Shown in pieces: positions 42,500 through 50,875 of a stretch of DNA of 50,875 bases. Origin of the DNA: Bacillus sp. JCM 19058 (GTDB taxonomy: Bacteria > Bacillota > Bacilli > Bacillales_H > Bacillaceae_D); assembly GCA_001310555.1 (NCBI GenBank), contig BAXO01000036.1, positions 1-50,875 on the forward strand, given 5' to 3'. Position 1 is the stretch's first letter, and the number at the start of each line of letters is the position of its first letter. The translations under genes and the position numbers were made by a program. The notes below the pieces were generated by a model. It was not told where the DNA came from. It made no database searches and was given only the letters and a program-made list of their open reading frames with translations.

Positions 42500-43762
42500 T
42501 ATTCATTGAATCGCTCTAACTCAGCTTGTATTTTTTTTCGAGAGCAGCTTTCGGCTCTTCCCTCCCGAAAAAGACCGACTCTAATCCTTGATTAATGATC
42601 TCTTCCATCTCAGCGTGATGCGGCGATGTCCGATATGGACTTGAATGTTGGGCTTGGTCATAAAAAGCTCCATATTTTCAATGTCGTTATTGTATTCGTT
42701 AAATACCTCGACCGCTGAATTTCTTGCTGGATAAGCTCTCCCATCTTGTGCAAGACTCTCTAACGAGTCTTTCTCAGTTAGTACAGAAATGGCCTTGAAC
42801 GCTTCTTCTTTATGCTTTGATTGAGCTGAGATCCCAAAGCCCGATCCAGCAATAAAGCTGACATTGCTCCCTTTCGGTGATTCAGGCAACACTTGAGCTC
42901 CAAAATCGAAATCTGCGAATTGTTTATAGCTAATAATCGACCATGGTCCTTCTATGATCATGCCAATTTTCCCCGCCATCCATCGCTCATCATAAGGATT
43001 GGAGGAAAGCTCCGCACCAGTTGGCGATACGCGGTGGACATTGACTAACTCTGATACAAATTCGAGTGCCTCGACTATTTTCGGATCATTGACAACGTAC
43101 TTTTCATCCTCGGTCAGCCATTCTCCCCCATTTTGCCAAATCCACGGTGTCATATTCCATAGGTTTCCTTGAATCGCATACCCAAACTCGTTTTCATCCG
43201 GGTGAGTGAGTTGTTTCGCTCGCTCTAAAAAGCCATCCCACGTCATGTCTTTATCTGGATAAGGTACGTCGTATTTGTCAAAAAGGTTTTTATTATAAAA
43301 TAAGGTTAACGCACCATAGTCGTATGGTAGCGCATAGATTGTCCCGTCATATGTCATTCCTTCGACGATCGCTTGATTAAAATCATCAAACTGAAGCTCT
43401 TCACTATTTTCAATAAACGAATCCAATGGCTCAAAAATTCCTTGTGCAGCATACACAGGCATTTCACCGCTTTGCATTCCGATAATGTCTGCCGTCGTTC
43501 CACTGGCAACTTGAGTTTTCAACTTTGTCCAAAACGTACTCCAATCTTCAAATTGCAAATTCACTTTAATGTCGGGATGAACTTCAGTCACTTTATCTGC
43601 TAGCCGTTACCAATGTTGACGATCATTGGAACCTGCCCAAAACATCCAGGTTAGCTCAACACTCTCACCATCGTTGTTTGTTTCCGTTTGCTCATTGCCG
43701 CTACAAGCTGCTGCAAGCATCATCCACCCAATGACGGTAATTAGAAAAAAAAGCTTACGCAT
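42500..43762 (-). CDS. sugar-binding lipoprotein (family 1) of the fucoside-linked transporter, frame breaks and an in-frame TAA
   Basis: Solute-binding lipoprotein of about 420 residues. Signal peptide MRKLFFLITVIG... with lipobox LAAAC. The mature part has the family 1 pattern (YALPYDYGALTLFYNKNLFD, TWDGFLERAKQLT, GKIGMIIEGPWS). An in-frame TAA at 43617-43619 splits W-stop-RLADKV; CAA would give WQRLADKV, so one C-to-T change explains it. Near 42642 a lost base hides HHAEMEEIINQGLE. In the T run at 42532-42539 a corrected frame ends IQAELERFNE, a typical C-terminus, moving the stop to 42500. First gene of the transporter operon. Confidence 0.85.
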
Positions 43763-43828
43763 CGATAACCCCCCCTATTTTTTTCAGCTTTTTGAGCGAA
43801 AAGACAGCCCTAATAGTGTTAGTTTTAT

Positions 43829-43840
43829 GTTATCGATAAT
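43829..43840. promoter_or_regulatory. operator-like site upstream of the sugar-binding protein gene
   Basis: GTTATCGATAAT contains the 10-base palindrome TTATCGATAA found in the fucosidase site. It is 68 bases before the start codon. Another partial match (GTTATCGAT) overlaps the start codon region at 43762-43770. Shared sites suggest one regulator for fucosidase and transporter. Confidence 0.55.
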
Positions 43841-44186
43841 TTAAAAATGACAAGTTCTCTAGCCACATTTCAAATTGAGATAAACGACCCTGTCCGTTAT
43901 GAGCAGTTGCCGACATCCGGTACTGTGAGATATAAGAATGAGATGAAACTAGCAAGTCTATGTAGCTTTTACAGTATGAGCTTACACTAGAAAAAGATAT
44001 TAATTGGATGATTGTAGAGTGAATTATTTAGCACGTCTCTAAAACTAGAATACGTGCTACTAGCCATTGTTATCACTTTATTTGGTATAATAGAGTTGAT
44101 AATAACTTGAAAAAAACGAACGATTAATTGAAGAATGTATGAAAACCTAAAGAGGTTCGGAAATAAGTTAAAAGGGGAATAGGTAT
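43841..44186. other. divergent intergenic region
   Basis: 346 bases between the transporter operon (minus) and the AraC gene (plus). It contains TATAAT at 44086-44091 reading toward the AraC gene without a good -35. No other feature is recognised. Confidence 0.4.
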
Positions 44187-44921
44187 ATGTATAATCCCAA
44201 GGGCAACGGAAAACAAAAAACAGTACAACAAGTACAATTTTTCGAGGTAAAGCCACCAAGTCATCTTTCTGGCATAGTACATCGCTTTTTGGAGCTAAAG
44301 ACTGATACTCCGTTGACTGATGACTACCTTTTTCATGCTTTGCCCGACTCATGTACCTATATTATTTTTGACCAGTTAAACAGAGAAATAGCAGGCGTTA
44401 CAAAACTCCATGCTACTTCGGAAGAGATAAACCTTGGCAAAGAGTTTCATTATGTCAATATTCGATTCTTACCTGGCGTGTGGAAGGATCAAGCAAACTA
44501 TGGTGTAATAGACGCACCTTATACGGGTGTGTTGTCGCTTGACGAAACAAACCGCACACTTGCTGGGCTAGACTTTACTACCAAACAGGCGGTGTTATCT
44601 ATACTGATAGAACGGCTAATCGAAGAAAAGTTGGTAGCGGAAAACCCAGTAACTGAAAAGATATTTGCACATATTGATGATATTCAATCGGTAGCTGATA
44701 TGGCAGATATTACAGGGGTATCACCTCGACAGCTTCAGAGAACTCTAGGACAGACAACGGGATTTGCTCCTCACGATTTTCTCAAGATACTACGTCTGCA
44801 ACAATCGCTCGACAGCGATAGTTATCTATCGTATTATGCTGATCAGTCGCATTTTATACGCTCGTTTCGTAAAGCCACTGGCTACACACCTGCGAGATAT
44901 GCTAAAAAGTTTGATGTCTGA
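44187..44921 (+). CDS. AraC-family regulator with DUF6597-like N-terminal domain (intact)
   Basis: Cytosolic transcription regulator of 244 residues. The N-terminal domain (VKPPSHLSGIVHRFLELKT..., about 20-115) resembles the DUF6597/AraC_binding-like sensor; the C-terminal double helix-turn-helix includes VADMADITGVSPRQLQRTLG and YYADQSHFIRSFRKATGYTP. AAAGGGG precedes the ATG by 8 bases. It is followed after 75 bases by a VOC-family protein on the same strand, a common pairing. No frame break. Target unknown; not obviously the fucose regulator. Confidence 0.9.
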   Translation: MYNPKGNGKQKTVQQVQFFEVKPPSHLSGIVHRFLELKTDTPLTDDYLFHALPDSCTYIIFDQLNREIAGVTKLHATSEEINLGKEFHYVNIRFLPGVWKDQANYGVIDAPYTGVLSLDETNRTLAGLDFTTKQAVLSILIERLIEEKLVAENPVTEKIFAHIDDIQSVADMADITGVSPRQLQRTLGQTTGFAPHDFLKILRLQQSLDSDSYLSYYADQSHFIRSFRKATGYTPARYAKKFDV

Positions 44922-44995
44922 TTTGTACAATACACGACGCCTGCAACTTACTATACTTGACGTATATTACTAATAAAACAAAGGGGAGTAATTAT

Positions 44996-45389
44996 ATGTC
45001 AAAACAAGTAAACAAAGTAGCGTTTTTTTTGAACTGCCAGCAGATGATGTGTACGGGCAAGCAAGTTTTATGGTGAAGTCTTTGGATGGGATACACCCGA
45101 GCAAGGCGGTGGAATTCTATGGGCATTTACCACGCCAGCAGATGAGCAAGGCAACCCAACAGAGGTAGGAGCTATCAATGGCGATATTCGCCCTAGAGGT
45201 AAGGGGTTTGACCGTCCACTTATCATGATTTTGGTTGATGATGTCGAGGCACAACTGAAAGAAGTAGAGAATTCGGGTGGTAAAGTAGTACATCCGGCAC
45301 AAGATGAAAGTAAGTTTGGTGGTCCAGTGTGGGCGGTATTTAGCGACACCGAGGGTAACCATGTAGGTGTATATTCGTTTGGCGTATAA
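44996..45389 (+). CDS. VOC (glyoxalase/bleomycin-resistance fold) family protein, frame broken twice
   Basis: About 130 residues after repair. Recovered segments: NKVAFFELPADDVYGQA, FYGEVFGWDTPEQGGG, LIMILVDDVEAQLKEVENSG, and GPVWAVFSDTEGNHVGVYSF, a typical single VOC module. Breaks: eight T at 45023-45030 and a lost A near 45064. AAGGGGAG lies upstream of the ATG. It shares a transcript with the AraC gene and is closed by a terminator. The substrate is unknown. Confidence 0.83.
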
Positions 45390-45491
45390 CGACAAGCCGC
45401 TTGCTCAACACTTTCACTATTGTAGACGATAAATTCCTTGGTAGACATAGAAAAAAAATTGCCAGTCAAAGAGCCAAACGCTAAGACGCAG

Positions 45492-45534
45492 AGCCGATAA
45501 TTGAGGTTAATGTATCTCATTTATCGGCTTTTTT
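45492..45534 (+). terminator. terminator after the VOC gene
   Basis: AGCCGATAA pairs with TTATCGGCT followed by TTTTTT; a 20-base loop can add a short inner helix (TTGAG/CTCAT). Confidence 0.85.
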
Positions 45535-45745
45535 ATACATTTGTTGGTAAATAAAGACCCGTTTTTACTTGTTCACAAAGTTTATACAATGTGTACAGAA
45601 AGTTTTATGGCATTAAGAGTTAATACCTGTCATGCAAAGACGATTAATTACCAAACCGACAGTAACATGCTCGAAGAATAAAGCTATACGAGCATTTAAG
45701 AATATTTAAAAAGATTATCAGAAATTTATACTTTGTTTATCTTAT

Positions 45746-45787
45746 AAAAAAGACTTCCAGGAAAACTCGGTTCGAACCGTTTTCCTA
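45746..45787. repeat. direct repeat copy 1 (copy of the fucU terminator)
   Basis: About 42 bases, poly-A then GACTTCCAGGAAAAC, GGTTCGAACC and GTTTTCCTAG, matching 46898-46942 except one C. It ends exactly at the bases equal to the fucU stop codon (TAG) and lacks the outer terminator arm. Together the copies bracket the hydrolase and acetyltransferase fragment. Confidence 0.85.
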
Positions 45788-45865
45788 GTTATGAATGAGC
45801 TTTGATACGCCGATTTCCCTTTAAAGTGAAGAAATGAAGATACTTCCAAATCAGAATTGTTTTCA

Positions 45866-45874
45866 TGATATAAT
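45866..45874 (+). promoter_or_regulatory. extended -10 promoter of the hydrolase gene
   Basis: TGATATAAT is an extended -10 element 33 bases before the hydrolase start; no good -35 is seen. Confidence 0.45.
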
Positions 45875-45907
45875 TTTAGCTATCAAGTTGTAAAGGAGCT
45901 TACTTAT

Positions 45908-46742
45908 ATGCCTATAAAGAGATTAAACGTTTTTGATGTCGAAGTGAGCTATTCTGTATTTGGACAAGGAAATCCTCTTTTGTTTATACATGGTAATAGT
46001 CTTAACAAAGATAGCATGGAAAAGATTTATGAGCCTTTTTTTTCTGAGAAAAATGAATTTCAGAGAATTTATATTGATTTACCTAGTATGGGAGACTCTA
46101 GCAGTAGTCCTAAAATACAAGATTCAGATACTATGTTGGAGTATTTGCTGAAGTTTATTGAAGAACTCCCAATCAAGGAGACTCTTACACTGTTTGGACA
46201 TTCATATGGTGGATACTTGTGTATAGGAATTATGCATAAACTACAAGAAAAAAATTAAAGCTGCATACTTAACTTGTCCTGTTGTTTATGGAGAATATGC
46301 GAAAAGAAGAATCGAGAAAAATAAAAGCATAACTGAAATGGACTTTAATCCAAAGAATAAAAACGAATATTATGAAGACTTTTTGAAAATGAATACGAGA
46401 ATCAATGACAAGACTTGGTATTTATATAATGAAACAATTGTTCCTGGACTTAAAAAAGCAAATCATGAATTCATGGAAAATATTCAGAGAGAGAACCAAC
46501 GATATTACAAATTTTCGTTTGAAGATTCAATCTTTATTAAGGAACAAACAATTCTAACAGTGTTGTTAGGTAAATACGATGATGTGGTCGGTTATAAGGA
46601 TCAATTAGATTTCTTTCAAAAACTTCCGAATTCCACAATTAGTATCTTTAGCGATGGCGGTCATAATTTATTCATAGATAATTTCAACTTCTCTCACACG
46701 TATATTGACAACTTTATACAAAGGCTAGAACATGAAGAATAG
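45908..46742 (+). CDS. alpha/beta hydrolase, frame broken once
   Basis: About 278 residues. FIHGNSLNKDS (oxyanion region), GHSYGG nucleophile elbow (about residue 97), KYDDVVG (acid, near 222) and GGHNLFID (His, near 250) complete a triad. Seven A at 46248-46254 break the frame; repair gives HKLQEKIKAAYLTCPVV. AAGGAG precedes the ATG. The gene is markedly more AT-rich than the flanking fucose genes and lies between direct repeats, suggesting acquisition. Its stop overlaps the start of an acetyltransferase fragment. Confidence 0.85.
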
Positions 46743-46897
46743 TTATTCAGTCAAACGTTTATACCAAATTGAACATGATGTACTCAAAAAAAATGTCTAT
46801 ATGAAGCAATTTTTCAACCAAATCCTCAAAATTTAATTCCCTCATCTGATGTTGAACAATCTGAATTAAGAAAATATCGATAAGGTTGGACAACAAG
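46732..46897 (+). pseudogene. truncated GNAT acetyltransferase N-terminus
   Basis: Starts MKNSYSVKRLYQIEHDVLKK overlapping the hydrolase stop by 11 bases; after a shift in eight A it continues CLYEAIFQPNPQNLIP and EQSELRKY, the usual start of a GNAT N-acetyltransferase (YEAIF, PEL..Y). Homology then ends at the repeat at 46898. About 50 residues of roughly 150-170 remain, so it was cut off when the segment was inserted. Confidence 0.6.
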
Positions 46898-46949
46898 AAA
46901 AAAAAGACTTCCAGGAAAACTCGGTTCGAACCCGTTTTCCTAGAAGTCT
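46898..46949 (-). terminator. terminator of the fucose operon, also direct repeat copy 2
   Basis: On the minus strand AGACTTCTAGGAAAACGGG, loop and a matching arm form a stem of about 17 bp followed by eight T. The TAG stop of fucU lies inside the 5' arm. The inner 45 bases are repeated at 45746. Confidence 0.85.
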
Positions 46950-47393
46950 CGCAAGCTATTAATTGCTATATGACCCCTTTTTTTCAGGATTATATTTGCA
47001 TATTGGGCTTTTTCACCGGTTGCAACAATCGCATACGCTTCCTTTGAACGCTCATAAAAATCGTAGCGCTCGACAAACTCGAACGAATACTCAGATTTCG
47101 TCTCCGTTCGAAGCGCCTGACGGTACTCCTCCCAAATGTTCGGTTCAACGTCATCTCCGGGAACAACGTCCATTAATGCAATCGGCTGTTTCACATACGT
47201 GTCCAGCGGAAAAAAACGGAAGGATGGCCTCGAGCAAGTCGACAATACCGTGACCATCGGCGCGAACGAGCCGCCTCGCATTAGTTGTAGCCGGAAAGTT
47301 TCCATCAGCAAGCACAATTTCATCACCGTGCCCCATTTCCATTAACAGCTTCATCAAATCCGGTGAAATTAACGCCGGGATTCCTTTTAGCAT
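46940..47393 (-). CDS. fucU: L-fucose mutarotase FucU (RbsD/FucU family), frame broken once
   Basis: Anomer-converting enzyme of about 150 residues. Starts MLKGIPALISPDLMKLLMEM, with GHGDEIVLADGNFPA (His and Asp of the active site), RADGHGIVDLLEAIL, QPIALMDVVPGD and EAYAIVATGE. Seven A at 47210-47216 separate the halves; repair gives ILPFFPLDTYVKQP. Last gene of the operon, 5 bases after the FAH gene. Confidence 0.92.
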
Positions 47394-47398
47394 AGCTC

Positions 47399-48295
47399 TT
47401 ACTCCCGCTCGGCAACAAACGTATTCGTTAATTGCCCAACCTTTTCAACCTCGATAGTTACGACATCACCTGGCTTTAAGTATACCTGTTCTTCCTCAGG
47501 AAGCCCTAGGACGACTCCTTCCGGCGTACCCGTTAGAATCAAATCGCCAGGGTTAAGCGTCAAATGCTTAGAAATGTAACTGACGATTTCTTCGCAAGTA
47601 AAGATCATGTCTTCTGTATTGGAGTCCTGCCTCACCTCATCGTTAACATAGGTTTTTAATTCCAAACTTTGCGGATCGCCTACCTCATCACTAGTTACCA
47701 CGTATGGGCTTGTTGGACTGAATTTGTCAGATATTTTGCCGAGCATCCATTGCGCTGTCGTAAATTGGAGATCGCGAGCAGATAAGTCGTTTACCGCGCA
47801 ATATCCGAATACTGAATCCAACGCTTGCTCCTTACTTACGTTTTTCGTTTGCTTGCCGATGACGATCCCGAGTTCAACCTCATAATCGAGTTTGTCCGTT
47901 ACTGCCGGAACCGGTATCTCGCTCTTGTGTCCTGCCAACGTATTGTTGAACTTGTTAAAGAGAATCGGCACCTCCGGATAAGGAGCGTTAGTTTCATCCG
48001 CATGCTTGCGATAATTGAGGCCAACGCAAATAATTTTCTCGGGCCGAGTAACGCAAGGCTCCCATTCAACCGCTTTCTCGTCAGCAAATACAGCCTTATT
48101 TTCGGCAAGCAATTCCTTTACATATTGTTCTAAGGAGGCACGAGTAGCTTCTCCGCCTGCAATGACTTCCATAATATCCGTACATACGCCGCTCTCAGGG
48201 CTTCGTTCAAGGGAGGCTGTTACATCAATCAAGCCTCTTTCAACTTTTACCCCGAGCCTGCTTTGCCCGTCTAGTTTAAACGTTGCTAGTTTCAT
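47399..48295 (-). CDS. FAH-family hydrolase, probable 2,4-diketo-3-deoxy-L-fuconate hydrolase (intact)
   Basis: 298 residues of the fumarylacetoacetate hydrolase family. ICVGLNYRKHADE (catalytic His), LDYEVELGIVIGK (metal-binding Glu pair), YCAVNDLSARDLQ, ILTGTPEGVVLG. In the oxidative L-fucose pathway the FAH enzyme cleaves 2,4-diketo-3-deoxy-L-fuconate to pyruvate and L-lactate; the operon context (SDRs, FucU, lactonase) supports that, but other diketo-acid substrates are possible. No frame break. Confidence 0.85.
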   Translation of the reverse strand: MKLATFKLDGQSRLGVKVERGLIDVTASLERSPESGVCTDIMEVIAGGEATRASLEQYVKELLAENKAVFADEKAVEWEPCVTRPEKIICVGLNYRKHADETNAPYPEVPILFNKFNNTLAGHKSEIPVPAVTDKLDYEVELGIVIGKQTKNVSKEQALDSVFGYCAVNDLSARDLQFTTAQWMLGKISDKFSPTSPYVVTSDEVGDPQSLELKTYVNDEVRQDSNTEDMIFTCEEIVSYISKHLTLNPGDLILTGTPEGVVLGLPEEEQVYLKPGDVVTIEVEKVGQLTNTFVAERE

Positions 48296-48322
48296 TGTCT
48301 GTTCCTCTCCTTCGATTGTTTG

Positions 48323-49096
48323 CTATGCGTTTTTCCCAAAGACGACTCCACCGTCAAGATACAAAGGCGAACCCATCATAAAGCCGGATTCATCGGAAGC
48401 TAAGAAAAGTGCAGCTTTAGCAACGTCCTCCGGTCTCCCGAGCTCCCCGCTTAACTGACGGGTTTTCAGCTGCTCAATCGCTTCTTCAGGATCATCATAC
48501 GAAGTTTTCAAATAATTTTCAACAAACGGTGTAAAAATCGTGCCCGGCAATAGCGCATTGACGCGAATATTATAGGGGGCGTAATCTACCTGCATCGCCT
48601 TCGTTAGTGCTAACACTGCCCCCTTCGTCGCCGAGTATAGAGGGCGTTTCGCTAAGCCGATTTCGGCCGCGCACGACGACATATTAATGATCGTCCCGCC
48701 CTTTTGTTCCATCATTGTCGGGACAACATATTTACTCGGTAAATAGACCCCCTTCACATTAACATTCATCACGCGGTCCCAATCATCTGGTTCCACCTCG
48801 TCCACGCGCCCAACGTGACTGACTCCGGCATTGTTGAACAAAACGTCAATTTTTCCAAATTGCGCCACCACCTCCGCAGCCATCGCTTTCGTCTGCTCAG
48901 CAGAGGTCACATCCGCCTCAGAAAATGTCGCCTTTCCACCGAATGCTTCGATTTCCATTACGGTTTCCTGCCCGTTCTGCTGATGAATGTCATTGACAAC
49001 TACGTGTGCTCCTTCTCGGGCAAACAACAGCGCAGTGCTTTTACCGATTCCGCTACCAGCGCCGGTAATAACAGTAACTTTCTGATTTAATCGCAT
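48323..49096 (-). CDS. SDR dehydrogenase, probable 2-keto-3-deoxy-L-fuconate dehydrogenase (intact)
   Basis: 257-residue short-chain dehydrogenase: GAGSGIGKS (TGxxxGxG), NNAGVS, catalytic Ser in NMSSCAAE, YSATK (Tyr-x-x-x-Lys). C-terminal half (PGTIFTPF..., RQLSGELGRPEDVA, LASDESGF) resembles the BDH2/KDGF-dehydrogenase subgroup, hence the assignment. ATG 49096 is preferred over 49102: AGGTGG is 7 bases before the second. 14 bases after the stop of the other SDR. No frame break. Confidence 0.8.
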   Translation of the reverse strand: MRLNQKVTVITGAGSGIGKSTALLFAREGAHVVVNDIHQQNGQETVMEIEAFGGKATFSEADVTSAEQTKAMAAEVVAQFGKIDVLFNNAGVSHVGRVDEVEPDDWDRVMNVNVKGVYLPSKYVVPTMMEQKGGTIINMSSCAAEIGLAKRPLYSATKGAVLALTKAMQVDYAPYNIRVNALLPGTIFTPFVENYLKTSYDDPEEAIEQLKTRQLSGELGRPEDVAKAALFLASDESGFMMGSPLYLDGGVVFGKNA

Positions 49097-49110
49097 CTTC
49101 ATCCCACCTC

Positions 49111-49908
49111 AGTGCTCCATATGATCTTCAGGCTGTGCTGCCTTGACTGTTAAGCCACCATCTACCATTAACAGATGTCCATTGACTTGCATCGCTTCCT
49201 CCGAAGCTAAAAAAAACAACCGCGTCACCAATTTGTTTTGCCGTTCCTAACCGCTTCATTGGATTCGCCTCAACTTCCTGCTCGTAAATGGCTTTATCCT
49301 GTAAATAATCATGGCACATGTCCGTATCAACGGTACTAGGTCCAACAGAATTGACATTTATATTATATTTCCCTAATTCGATCGCTAGCGCTTTCGTCAA
49401 CTGATGGGCAGCTGCTTTGGATGAAATATAATGAGGAATGACCGGGCTCGTTACCATCAGGCTCGCCGTTGAAGTAATGTTAATTACCTTTCCGTAGCGC
49501 TTTTCAATCATCTTCTCAGCAACCTTTTGCGTCGTTAAAAAGATCGATTTCACATTCGTCATGTAAGTCCGATCCCAAGTCTCTTCTGTCGTCTTCAGAA
49601 AAGGCTCAAACGGTGCTATGCCGCATTATTGACGAGAATCTCAACCGCGCCAAGCTCCTTTTCCACACCCTCAATCATCTGATCGACTTCTTTTTTTTGT
49701 CCCCGACATTCGCTTTTACAATCATCGCGCGAACGCCAAAATCTACCTCTACCTTGTTTTTAAGCTGCTCAGCCACTGATTTAGAGCCTGGTGAGGTGTA
49801 ATTGATCGCAACGTGCGCTCCCTCCTCTGCCAAACGCTCGACAATCGCAGCGCCAATTCCTCTACTTCCTCCGGTTACTAGTGCCACTCGCTTTGATAAT
49901 CGTTTCAT
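49111..49908 (-). CDS. SDR dehydrogenase, probable L-fucose dehydrogenase, frame broken three times
   Basis: About 265 residues: [25 protein letters not shown] (Tyr-x-x-x-Lys), VDGGLTV tail. Breaks: eight T at 49691-49698 (restoring [17 protein letters not shown]), a lost A near 49618 ([17 protein letters not shown]), eight A at 49209-49216 ([20 protein letters not shown]). The stop moves to 49111. In the oxidative pathway an SDR oxidises L-fucose to fuconolactone; which SDR here does which step is inference. Confidence 0.78.
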
Positions 49909-50061
49909 GTGTACTCCCCTTTCTGTCTTCATTGACATGTCCCTTCTCCTTTTTTTTGGAGGTAAATAAGCTCCTAGCCATAGCAAGAACACTCAGTCAG
50001 AGCTTTTCCCACACTCCCGCTGCTTCAGCTTGGTGAAATGAGTTTCCCTAAACTAATCGAC

Positions 50062-50875
50062 TTATAGTCTGTAAAACTGGCGCGCGTTTTTACCAAAAAG
50101 AGCCTCTTTTTCTTCGTTTGTTATCGTCGCAGGCAGGGAGCTCTCAAGAATATGAATGACATCATCATAGCTGCCAGCCAGCATACAGACAGGCCAGTCG
50201 CTGCCAAACATTACTCGTTCTCCGCCGAAAGCATCGAATACGGTTTCTACATACTGCTTGAAATCATGAACCGACCAGCTTTCATGCTCGGCTTCTGTGA
50301 CCATGCCTGACAGCTTGCACATCATATTTTCATAGGTTGCGAGCTGATACATATGCTCTTGCCAAGGAGTGTATTCCTGGCGCGCAATATTCGGCTTGGC
50401 GAGATGATTAATGACCGCCCTTAATTGAGGCAGCGCTTTCATTAGCTCATGAATGATCGGTAAATGTCTAGGCTTCACGAGTAAATCCAATGGCAGATCG
50501 GCGTCGATCATCACTTCAAGATTACTCAAAACCTCTTTTTTCAATATCCAGTCATCCTCATCTAAATCCTGAAGCATCGGTCTAATGCCTACGAGTCCGC
50601 CTTTCAACTTCAATTTCTCTAATTCTTTCGGAAATGTAGGTGAGCTTAAATCAAGCCAGCCGACAACACCGGCAATGCATTCGTGCTCTGAAAATAACGA
50701 CAATAAATAGTTCGTTTCTTCAACGGTCGGCGCCGCCTGGACGACAACCGTTCGATCAATGGCGAACTTCTTTAATATCGGCTTGAGATCCTTAGGCAAA
50801 AAAATTCCGATAAATCGGAGCAAGATCAGGGGTTAACCAATGATAATCCTTTCTTGTCAAATCCCAAAAATGTTG
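50062..50875 (-). CDS. amidohydrolase, probable L-fuconolactonase, N-terminus outside the window, frame broken once
   Basis: Partial metal-dependent hydrolase (COG3618 type), at least 271 residues. HFWDLTRKDYHWL (metal-binding His-x-Trp-Asp region), VVVQAAPTVEET, GVVGWLDLSS, INHLAKPN, and MFGSDWPV with the catalytic Asp near the end. Seven A at 50798-50804 break the frame; repair gives IYRNFLPKDLKPIL. COG3618 includes L-fuconolactonases; with FucU and SDRs it suggests fuconolactone hydrolysis. The metal-binding His-x-His that should open the fold lies just past the right edge. Confidence 0.82.

Noticed and set aside
45068..45520. 150-codon minus-strand frame
   Set aside because: Antisense to the VOC gene, whose family motifs and RBS are clear on the plus strand; the frame looks open because of codon bias.

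Overview
The window looks like a chromosomal segment of a Bacillaceae species. The backbone order valS-folC-comC-spoIIB-maf-radC-mreBCD-minCD, all on the minus strand, is the Bacillus cell-division and competence block, and spoIIB implies an endospore former. Acidic carbohydrate-binding lipoproteins, Lpl/Ytc-type transporters, a BlaI/BlaR1-controlled class A beta-lactamase and moderate GC point to an alkaliphilic Shouchella/Alkalihalobacillus-type bacillus. The genus is inference.

Layout, left to right. (1) 0.3-3.7 kb: ABC sugar-transporter operon (two permeases, binding lipoprotein). (2) 4.7-14.1 kb: Gfo/Idh oxidoreductase, a second Lpl-type transporter with two near-duplicate binding proteins flanking its permeases, and a membrane-anchored AraC regulator of YtdP/YesS type. 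(3) 14.5-24.0 kb: molybdenum-cofactor genes (moaD, moaE, mobB, moeA; moaB, moaC) split by a beta-lactam module: class A beta-lactamase and PBP2a/PBP3-type transpeptidase in one direction, blaI-blaR1 in the other, with three BlaI-type operators between. (4) 24.2-37.0 kb: minD, minC, mreD, mreC, mreB, radC, maf, spoIIB, comC, folC and valS with its T-box leader. (5) 37.2-40.3 kb: cutC, an asparaginase II family gene, an alpha-L-fucosidase. (6) 40.6-43.8 kb: a CUT1 sugar ABC transporter sharing a TTATCGATAA operator-like site with the fucosidase. (7) 44.2-46.9 kb: AraC regulator plus VOC protein, then an AT-rich alpha/beta hydrolase and a truncated acetyltransferase bracketed by 42-45 base direct repeats. 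(8) 46.9-50.9 kb: operon for fucU, an FAH-family hydrolase, two SDR dehydrogenases and an amidohydrolase that runs off the right edge. Together with the fucosidase and transporter this fits the oxidative, non-phosphorylating L-fucose pathway (to pyruvate plus lactate), with only the fuconate dehydratase not seen.

A dominant technical feature: by my frame reconstruction about 60-65 single-base indels interrupt nearly every long gene, most in A/T runs of 6-8, some as loss of one G or C from a short GG/CC run. Essential genes (valS, mreB, minD, folC) are hit as often as accessory ones, and repairing one base restores conserved motifs each time. I therefore read these as sequencing or assembly errors and annotate full-length genes across the breaks. 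Only nine complete genes need no correction (lplB-like 8435-9397, moaE, mobB, moaC, minC, cutC, AraC 44187-44921, the FAH hydrolase and the first SDR).
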